From positions 37,138-101,137 of the forward strand of contig JAXHSW010000006.1 of assembly GCA_034190295.1 (NCBI GenBank): a DNA stretch of 64,000 bases. The letters run 5' to 3'. Positions 58,051-64,000 of this stretch are shown one piece after another. Positions within the stretch are counted from its first letter, which is position 1. The number at the start of each line of letters is the position of its first letter. This DNA comes from Okeania sp034190295 (GTDB lineage: Bacteria > Cyanobacteriota > Cyanobacteriia > Cyanobacteriales > Microcoleaceae). The notes under the pieces were generated by a model. It worked only from the letters and a program-made list of their open reading frames with translations, did no database searches and had not been told where the DNA came from. Position numbers and translations under genes: made by a program.

Positions 58051-58692
58051 TTAGAATTCATTCGCTAGTTTCAGGACAGTATAGTGAGTTGTTTTATCCA
58101 GATAAAATCCCATTATGATTAATTCTTCTAGTATTGGTTTGATTAAGTTTAAATATCCTGTTTGTTTTGCCTTTAAAATACACCAACTGTACCTGTAATT
58201 TTTATGCCTAAATCTCTAGCATAACTTCTGGCTAAACCATCATCTATAATCGCTAAGGAATCATAAATTTCTAACGCTAAAGCCATTACTTCCTTTTCAC
58301 CCTGACCAAGAATCTCTCCCATTTTTGATAATTCAGTTAAATTTAAGTCTGGTGATTGATAGATTTGAAACCACGAGTAATTTTCTATTTTTGGCACAGC
58401 AACTCCTAGATTTTTACCAAAAAATGAGGTCCAAAGCCTCCCCTTTTAAGGGGATGAAAAAAAATCAAGTTCAATATTTCAAGCCTCTGACTTTCCGTTT
58501 GTCATGCTGCGCAAACAGGCAGAGGTACTGATAACTGATAACTGATAACTGATAACTGAAATGACCCTCTTCTAGTTCTAGAAAAACGCCCTGGGGTAGA
58601 ATAATATTTCCATAAAGCTGAGGTAATAACTCAAGTAAATTAGTTTGATATAAATACTGGATAGGGGAAGTATTACTAATAACATTAGGCAT
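58051..58692 (-). pseudogene. DUF3368 (PIN-like) toxin gene split by a family A repeat
   Basis: N-terminal part MPNVISNTSPIQYLYQTNLLELLPQLYG...GVFLELEEG (with the PIN-type Asn/Asp near the start) is cut by the repeat at 58416-58564. Coding resumes KNLGVAVPKIENYSWFQIYQSPDLNLTELSKMGEILGQGEKEVMALALE...AIIDDGLARSYARDLGIKITGTVGV. A one-base loss at about 58173 then breaks the C-terminal helices (LKAKQTGYLNLIKPILEELIIMGFYLD). Intact members are RNase-type toxins. The gene overlaps the UPF0175 antitoxin by eight bases. Confidence 0.88.
58416..58564 (-). repeat. Dispersed repeat family A, copy 8, inside a toxin gene
   Basis: Bounded by TACCAAAAAATGAGGTCC and four ATAACTG heptamers plus GAAATGAC. Toxin coding sequence lies on both sides, and removing the element restores an open frame (EEG-KNLGV). 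A shared GGT at both junctions is a possible target duplication. Confidence 0.88.
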
Positions 58693-58939
58693 TAGCCAAA
58701 TCCTCAATTAGTTCGGCTTCAGTTAGTTTAAAAGTATTCACACCATAATCCCCTAATTTTGTCAAAAATAAAACCTTGGGAATACCAGCAAAAACTGCTG
58801 CAGCACCTGTAGAAAGTCTACCCATTTCATAATATTTAATTGCAGCTATTAAATGAATCTCCGCACTCATTTTTTCAGGAGTTATTTATAGTGCTGATAA
58901 GCTTTCATCTGGTATAGTAATAGTAATTTCTTGTGTCAT
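58685..58939 (-). pseudogene. UPF0175 antitoxin gene with in-frame stop
   Basis: MTQEITITIPDESLSAL is followed by TAA at codon 18, then in the same frame ITPEKMSAEIHLIAAIKYYEMGRLSTGAAAVFAGIPKVLFLTKLGDYGVNTFKLTEAELIEDLANA. The second part has the family motif GRLSxGxAAxFAGI...FLxxLxxYGV. Translation could restart at the Met at 58870 (61 residues). Intact UPF0175 proteins neutralise the DUF3368 toxin encoded just downstream, which is also broken, so selection on the pair is gone. Confidence 0.8.
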
Positions 58940-59129
58940 AAATACTTTTTAGTATAACCTGAGTTTTATTGATTATAATACAATTTGATAATCATTGGCG
59001 GTTTGCTAGAGATTCAATCAACAAATAAACAGAGATTAGATAGATATTTTTTTTTAAAACCTGTAGATATTCTATGTAACTTCTCTAAATTCGAGAGATT
59101 TTATGCTCATAAATAAATACTAAAACTCG

Positions 59130-59215
59130 CCCATCTCCAGAATAAATTAATGCTTAGGGGAGAGCGAGTTGATAGAATACCAATTAATAAAATTCTGGCT
59201 TTTCTATTCATTAGA
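59130..59215 (-). pseudogene. Deletion relic of the Cys-rich secreted protein gene
   Basis: The minus strand begins MNRKARILLIGIL, matching the start of the gene at 59563-60039, then jumps straight to that gene's terminator-like hairpin (AACTCGC...GCGAGTT). A paralogue has lost everything between signal peptide and terminator. The upstream region of about 150 bases is also duplicated. Confidence 0.6.
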
Positions 59216-59562
59216 TTTATTCTATAAACTAACCCATAATTTTTAACTTTTGTCGATAGGTAAAAACACAGATATAACAAGAGCTAAAGAATAGGTTTTA
59301 ACTGCTAGGGTTTATATTATTTTGAACATCAATATTTTGTCAGTCGGGAATTGTCCTGAATTTAATGTCTGAAGAAGTCGGACTATTTAACGTCTCTGCA
59401 TTAGAGATATTTTATGCTCACAAATAAATACTAAAACCCGCCCCTCCCTACTAGATATTAATCGTTAGGGAAAAGCGAGTTGATAAAATTATTTGTAAAT
59501 ACTAAAATCTCTGAGAAAACTCAGTCCTAAATATTTTTGATGTTGAATAAAATATTTGCTAA

Positions 59563-60039
59563 TTATGGTAAACCAGTACAGGGTGGTGCAGAACTTTTTA
59601 CAGTATTAGTATTGCCGTAATGATTAGCAGCAATTGCGTTCGCTTCACTCGTAACCTTATAATAATCACATAATGCTGCTGGACAACGGTTCATATAATC
59701 CTCTGTTGTTTTCCCACCCCAACATTTCCCTTTAGGAGACATAATAATTTTATCTCCTTGACCAGGACATGGTGCCCAACGTTGTGCGGATAAATAGAAA
59801 CAAAGTTCTTGTCCAGTATCAGGGTTTATGTAAGTTTTGGGACCGACTTGACCCCAAGAGCTACCCCCAGACTGTGCTATAGTATCAATGTTATTTAACT
59901 CCGGACTAATATTTGTATAATTATTTTGGGTAGAAAGGTTTTCTGGTAGATTAGCATTGGCATTTCCTGTTCCTCTAATAAGTGTTCCACTGATGGCTAA
60001 TACTGTACCAATTAATAAAATGTTGGCTTTTCTATTCAT
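59563..60039 (-). CDS. Small secreted Cys-rich protein, unknown
   Basis: 158 residues. The signal peptide is MNRKANILLIGTVLAISGTLIRG, cut near NANA at about residue 29. The mature part has Ser/Asn/Gly-rich spacer sequence, then a compact Cys-rich domain: LCFYLSAQRWAPCPG, KCWGGKTTEDYMNRCPAALCDYYKV and PPCTGLP, with seven Cys. This suggests a disulphide-stabilised extracellular domain. I recognise no family. The gene is followed by a GCGAGTT hairpin and preceded by two tandem 160-bp copies of its own leader. A deletion relic lies downstream, so the locus has been duplicating. Confidence 0.65.
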   Translation of the reverse strand: MNRKANILLIGTVLAISGTLIRGTGNANANLPENLSTQNNYTNISPELNNIDTIAQSGGSSWGQVGPKTYINPDTGQELCFYLSAQRWAPCPGQGDKIIMSPKGKCWGGKTTEDYMNRCPAALCDYYKVTSEANAIAANHYGNTNTVKSSAPPCTGLP

Positions 60040-60343
60040 TAGATTTGCTCTAGAAACTAACCGATAATTTTTAACTTTTGTCTATCAGTCAAAACACAGA
60101 TATAACAACAGCTAAAAAATTGGTTTTAACTGGTAGGGTTTATATTTTTTGAACATCAATATTTTGTCAGTCGGGAATTGTTCTGGCTTTTCTATTCATT
60201 AGATTTGCTCTAGAAACTAACCGATAATTTTTAACTTTTGTCTATCAGTCAAAACACAGATGTAACAAAAGCTAAAAAATTACTTTTAACTATTAGGGTT
60301 TATTTGATTTTAAACATCAATGTTTTGTCAGTCGGGAATTGTC
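60024..60343 (-). repeat. 160-bp tandem duplication of a gene's leader and first codons
   Basis: Two units (60024-60183 and 60184-60343) match closely: GGCTTTTCTATTCATTAG, AACTAACCGATAATTTTTAAC, CATCAAT(A/G)TTTTGTCAGTCGG. On the minus strand each includes ATGAATAGAAAAGCC, the first five codons of the secreted protein gene; the outer copy is then closed by stops. A third, older copy lies at about 59197-59360. Confidence 0.85.
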
Positions 60344-60467
60344 CTGAATTTAATGTCTGAAAAAGTCAGAAAATGTCATTTGAAATTTTTGCCAAATAAT
60401 TAAGTTAGTGAATTTTCTGATTTTAAGGAGAGGCAGTTGTTAATTATTAACCATTAAATTAAAAGTT

Positions 60468-61907
60468 ATGGATATTCAAGATGTTTTAAAACTTGCCGAT
60501 CGCCTGGTTTTTAATCACACGGGCAAACACTTGGATGACCTACAAAAAACTATCATTGAAGGAGTTTGCCTGGGTAACAAATATGCAGATATAGCAGAAA
60601 AAATTCCCTGTAGTGAAGGTTATGTTAGAGATAAAGCTTCAGATTTATGGAAAGTCTTATCAAATTTATCCGGTGAAGAAATAAATAAATCAAATTTTTG
60701 TTCTGCTCTAGAAAGATTACAATTTTCTGTTTATTCAAAAATTTCCTACTTTGCCAATTTAGGAATTAATAATAAGCTAAATATATGTAGCGATCGCTTC
60801 CCTTCTTCAGAAAATAAAACAAATGGCAAAAAGAGAAACAGATCGGCAAACAAAAAATCAGAAAATCAAATTACAACCTTACCCAATAAAAATATTAGAG
60901 AAGCTCCCGAACTAGGGAAAATGTACGGTCGAATTAAAGAAATATCAACCCTAGAAAATTGGATATTACAAGAAAACAGTCGGTTAATAGGAATATTAGG
61001 AATAAGTGGTATCGGCAAAACCACATTATCGCGACATCTGCTAGAAAAAATACAAGATAATTTCGACTATATCATTTGGAAAAATCTATATCATGCTCCC
61101 TCTTTATCAATACTAACCGCGCAATTAGTCTTGTTATTATCAAATCAAATTTATATTAACTTCTCCTTACCCAAAACAACAGAAAAAAATTCACTCTTAG
61201 ATTTAGAACTAGAAACATTATTATCAATATTTTATGAATACTTGCGCAATTCTCGGTGTTTGATAATTTTAGATAACTTGCAGGCAATCTTAGCAGAAAA
61301 TAAATTTTCAGGAAATTATCAAAATCAATTTCAAAACTACAGTGAATTTTTTCAAAATATAGGCGAACTCCCTCATCATAGCTGCTTAATATTCAATAGT
61401 TGGGAATCACCATTAGAAATAATCAATATGACAGGTCTGAAAACTCCTGCAAGAATAATGTCATTAAATGGCATTGGGGAAACAGCAAGAGAAATTTTTC
61501 AAGCACAAAATTTATCCGATGAAGAAAGGTGGCAAGAATTAATTGATACCTATCGAGGCAACCCTTACTATTTAAAAACAGTATGCCGGATGATTCAAGA
61601 AATATTCAATGGCAAAGTCAGAGATTATTTAGCGTACAACACTCTATTTTTGGGCGATGAAATTATTACCAATTTAGATAAACATTTCCAAAGATTATCC
61701 TCATTAGAAAAACAGGTAATATCGCAATTAAGTCAGAGCAACGCACCCATAACAGTGGCAGAAATTTTAGAAAAATCACCACCTCAGATACTTCAAACAA
61801 TTCAATCATTAGGAAGACGCTCATTAATTGAAAAGATTACACAAGAAGAATTGACACTATTTACAGTATCACCAGTAATTAGAGAATATCTAAAGCAGAA
61901 CAGTTAA
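60468..61907 (+). CDS. STAND/NB-ARC-type NTPase with N-terminal HTH-like domain
   Basis: 479 residues. The N-terminal domain (1-85: DVLKLADRLVFNHTGKHLDDLQKTII...YADIAEKIPCSEGYVRDKASDLWKVLS) is the helix-turn-helix-like region seen at the start of many cyanobacterial NB-ARC/WD40 proteins. A linker rich in Lys and Asn follows, then an NTPase with Walker A GISGIGKTT (178-186), Walker B LIILD (265-269) and a winged-helix-like end (QVISQLSQSNAPITVAEIL...LIEKI). WD40 or TPR repeats usually follow; here the protein stops, so it is a short form. Such proteins act as signal-dependent switches. Immediately after it begins a 122-bp repeat array. Confidence 0.8.
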   Translation: MDIQDVLKLADRLVFNHTGKHLDDLQKTIIEGVCLGNKYADIAEKIPCSEGYVRDKASDLWKVLSNLSGEEINKSNFCSALERLQFSVYSKISYFANLGINNKLNICSDRFPSSENKTNGKKRNRSANKKSENQITTLPNKNIREAPELGKMYGRIKEISTLENWILQENSRLIGILGISGIGKTTLSRHLLEKIQDNFDYIIWKNLYHAPSLSILTAQLVLLLSNQIYINFSLPKTTEKNSLLDLELETLLSIFYEYLRNSRCLIILDNLQAILAENKFSGNYQNQFQNYSEFFQNIGELPHHSCLIFNSWESPLEIINMTGLKTPARIMSLNGIGETAREIFQAQNLSDEERWQELIDTYRGNPYYLKTVCRMIQEIFNGKVRDYLAYNTLFLGDEIITNLDKHFQRLSSLEKQVISQLSQSNAPITVAEILEKSPPQILQTIQSLGRRSLIEKITQEELTLFTVSPVIREYLKQNS

Positions 61908-61960
61908 AAGTTATTGCCCTCGACCCTGGAGTGCATACTTTGAGGCTGTCCACTGAAATA

Positions 61961-62648
61961 AGCATAACGAGAAAATCAAAAAATCATTGCCAAATTAAAT
62001 CCTTTGCAGTTTAATAGTAAATGGTTATTCAGTTTATTCCTTATATGTTCCGAAACAGTTTATGACAGATAGAAATAAAACAAGCATAACGAGAAAATCA
62101 AAAAATCATTGCCAAATTAAATCCTTTGCAGTTTAATAGTAAATGGTTATTCAGTTTATCCCTTATATGTTCCGAAACAGTTTATGACAGATAGAAATAA
62201 AACAAGCATAACGAGAAAATCAAAAAATCATTGCCAAATTAAATCCTTTGCAGTTTAATAGTAAATGGTTATTAAGTTTATCCCTTATATGTTCCGAAAC
62301 AGTTTATGACAGATAAAAATAAAACAAGCATAACGAGAAAATCAAAAAATCATTGCCAAATTAAATCCTTTGCAGTTTAATAGTAAATGGTTATTNNNNN
62401 NNNNNNNNNNNNNNNNNNNNNNNNNNNNNNNNNNNNNNNNNNNNNNNNNNNNNNNNNNNNNNNNNNNNNNNNNNNNNNNNNNNNNNNNNNNNNNNAGTTT
62501 ATCCCTTATATGTTCCGAAACAGTTTATGACAGATAAAAATAAAACAAGCATAACGAGAAAATCAAAAAATCATTGCCAAATTAAATCCTTTGCAGTTTA
62601 ATAGTAAATGGTTATTAAGTTTATCGCTTATATGTTCCGAAACAGTTT
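61961..62648 (+). repeat. 122-bp tandem array that copies the start of the following gene
   Basis: The period is exactly 122 bases (ATG at 62062, 62184, 62306, then a gap, 62527, and the real gene at 62649). Every unit holds GTTCCGAAACAGTTTATGACAG, the start region of the next gene. Each then encodes a 24-codon frame (MTDRNKTSITRK...) ending TAA. The array includes a 100-N scaffold gap, so copy number is unknown. Its left edge joins a short TnpB-like fragment (VIALDPGVHTL). Confidence 0.92.
62396..62495. other. Scaffold gap (100 N)
   Basis: Placeholder gap in the 122-bp array. The flanking start codons are 221 bases apart, not a multiple of 122, so its true size differs. Confidence 0.97.
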
Positions 62649-63155
62649 ATGACAGATACAAATACTGAACCAGATACAGTTGGTACAACAGAAGCAGCAT
62701 TTCTTCTAAATATTTCTACTGCTAGACTCAGGTTACTTTTGAGGCAAGGTCGTCTCAAAGGAGCTAAAAAAGTCAAACGGTTCTGGATCATTCCTTTAAA
62801 TCGTCGAGGAATGCCAGAAATTACTCCTGGTCGTCGAGGTCCTCAAGGAACTTGGAATAAAGGATTCCGTACAGGCAATACTTTTATCCATGTACTGCGC
62901 AAAGAAATTGACTATAACCGAGACCACGGCACCTCTCTTCCAGCTATTTCTGTCAAACAGGGAGGCAAAAACAAGCGCTGCCACGAAGTAGAAATTCTGG
63001 GAAACTGCAAAATCGTGTATCGTCCTCATCAACCTAATAAAAGTCAAGCAGGTGGCGCTCGTCTGTGGATTGAGACAGAGCCTGAAGTTGAAATTATTCG
63101 CAAATATTTCCGAGATACGGAACTAGACGAAAATGAACCTCAAGGTTCTAGTTAA
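62649..63155 (+). CDS. Excisionase-family HTH DNA-binding protein
   Basis: 168 residues. After a polar start (MTDTNTEPDTVG), TTEAAFLLNISTARLRLLLRQGRLKGAKKVKRFWIIPL is a MerR/excisionase-type winged helix-turn-helix (HTH_17 pattern). A central domain follows with a basic GRRGPQGTWNKGFRTGNTFIHVLRKEIDY and a strand-rich C-terminus. It probably binds DNA as a regulator or recombination accessory. No integrase is nearby. Its start codon and leader are the unit of the tandem array upstream, which may multiply promoters or decoy starts. The final acidic tail ends EPQGSS. Confidence 0.75.
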   Translation: MTDTNTEPDTVGTTEAAFLLNISTARLRLLLRQGRLKGAKKVKRFWIIPLNRRGMPEITPGRRGPQGTWNKGFRTGNTFIHVLRKEIDYNRDHGTSLPAISVKQGGKNKRCHEVEILGNCKIVYRPHQPNKSQAGGARLWIETEPEVEIIRKYFRDTELDENEPQGSS

Positions 63156-63326
63156 GTTAAAGTTTGATTTTTAAATTGAACTAATTTTTATCTATATTAA
63201 TTAATGTGGTGTCGGCTTGTTTAACTTTGAGGCTGGCATTGGAGATTGTTATGGAAATAATTATGATATTTGTGACAATATAGCAATCCTAATTTAAGTT
63301 TTAATATTTTGCTAAGTAGACCGTGG

Positions 63327-63438
63327 TGACATACTCCCACACGCTCGCTGACGCTATAGTGTGGGCTTCTCGTTTCGCAGTCCTGCTACTGCATGGGACA
63401 AGCGCGTGCTTTAAGGACGTATGGGCCCCGCCGCCCTA
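63327..63438 (-). mobile_element. TnpB right-end module attached to a tnpB relic
   Basis: Same module of about 110 bases as at 38946 and 55228, here still joined to the 3' end of a tnpB gene. The terminal stem pairs CCCACAC with GTGTGGG, next to GTGACATACT. By analogy with studied TnpB systems this region would carry the guide RNA scaffold. Confidence 0.7.
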
Positions 63439-64000
63439 TTTTTGATATTTATCGCTGCATTTAAGTCGCGGTCTATTACAATACCGCAGTGTGGGCAAGA
63501 ATGAGTTCGTATGTTTAATTCTTTGGGGACTTTTTCACCGCAATTTGAGCAATCTTGGCTGGTATTTTTGGGGTTCACTGCTATAGTTTTCACCTCCAGC
63601 ATTTCCGGCTTTGACAGTCAAAATAGACAGGAATTTACCCCCAAATCGCATCGTTAATTGATTTACTCAAACGAGTTTTTGCCAGTCCTTTAATATTTAA
63701 GTTTTCATGGGCAATAACTTCAGATGAGTGATAGCAATTCATTGGCTGTTTTGAAGTGAAAGTCTTTACGCTTGTCAGCTACCTTTTTATGTTGTTTAGC
63801 CACAGCTATGACAGCTTTCAACCATCTTTTGCTACCTTTCTTTTTACGAGATAAACGTTTTTGTAGAGTTTTTAATCGCTTCACAGATGAGCGATAATAT
63901 TGAGGTATTGGAACTGATTCTCCTTCACTTGTTACCAAGAAGTTTTTCAGCCCCATATCGATTCTATGAGTATTTTCTGTTGTTGGTTCGACATCAGAAT
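63411..64000 (-). pseudogene. Frameshifted TnpB gene, cut by the window edge
   Basis: Minus-strand order: NTHRIDMGLKNFLVTSEGESVPIPQYYRSSVKRLKTLQKRLSRKKKGSKRW...FHFKTANELLSL (RuvC Asp in RIDMGL), a frame change near 63722, ENLNIKGLAKTRLSKSINDAIWG, another change, GKFLSILTVKAGNAG, another, then VKTIAVNPKNTSQDCSNCGEK...HSCPHCGIVIDRDLNAAINIKNRA. The Cys4 zinc ribbon and final RuvC Asp are intact, but three frame breaks kill the gene. The N-terminus lies outside the window. Confidence 0.85.

Noticed and set aside
58471..58707. 78-codon frame ending in a Ser-Val-Ile-Ser-Tyr-Gln repeat as a separate small gene
   Set aside because: It is the 5' part of the DUF3368 toxin gene running into the inserted family A heptamers.
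1..64000. tRNA and rRNA genes
   Set aside because: No cloverleaf with a TTC-type T-loop and no rRNA sequence was recognised by eye; a covariance search was not possible.

Overview
The window looks like a filamentous marine cyanobacterium of the Trichodesmium/Okeania/Moorea type. This is inferred from AT-rich sequence with scattered GCGATCGC (HIP1-like) octamers, cyanobacteria-specific families (DUF2949, DUF3143, PEP-CTERM), very low coding density, abundant dispersed repeats, dead TnpB transposon genes and inteins. No 16S or other marker gene is present, so the genus is not established. Four runs of exactly 100 N (110-209, 2576-2675, 10256-10355, 62396-62495) are scaffold gaps, and all lie in repeats.

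Layout. 1-3.13 kb: tandem array of about 36 units of 85-86 bp with two hairpins per unit. 3.3-6 kb: three minus-strand genes for short double-glycine-leader peptides with Tyr/Arg-rich cores, divergent from an HlyD-type export adaptor. 6.7-12.4 kb: a secreted small protein, a family 1 beta-glucosidase, a SnoaL-like protein, DUF2949 (beside a misassembled gap) and an unknown coiled-coil protein. 12.7-15.8 kb: overlapping sensor-kinase and response-regulator/kinase pair. 16-19.9 kb: small membrane proteins, repeats and a NucS-like nuclease. 20-30 kb: a glycosyltransferase, then a compact set resembling a biosynthetic cluster (fold-III PLP decarboxylase, Fe(II)/2OG dioxygenase, PP-loop enzyme, opine-type dehydrogenase, SDR, methyltransferase, DUF2785). 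30.8-35.8 kb: ugd and a UDP-glucuronate decarboxylase gene interrupted by two inteins. 36.5-41 kb: PEP-CTERM protein, frameshifted TnpB, lepA. 42-58 kb: DnaJ-domain protein, DUF3143, uppS-cdaA, lysA, rimI and clpC, forced apart by dead TnpB genes and small repeats. 58-64 kb: a broken UPF0175/DUF3368 toxin-antitoxin pair, a Cys-rich secreted protein, a STAND NTPase, a 122-bp tandem array leading into an excisionase-like HTH gene, and another TnpB relic.

How it fits together. The housekeeping core supplies the second messenger c-di-AMP (cdaA), the lipid carrier for wall synthesis (uppS), lysine/DAP metabolism (lysA) and protein quality control (clpC). ugd and the decarboxylase make UDP-glucuronate and UDP-xylose for surface polysaccharide. 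The accessory parts of most interest are the peptide/HlyD locus and the 22-30 kb cluster.

The gene-poor third of the window is a record of small mobile repeats. At least five families recur. Copies sit inside a DUF3368 toxin gene and inside dead tnpB genes, and one 137-bp element keeps perfect 14-bp inverted ends and a TTA target duplication. Two genes are preceded by tandem arrays that copy their own start codon and first codons.
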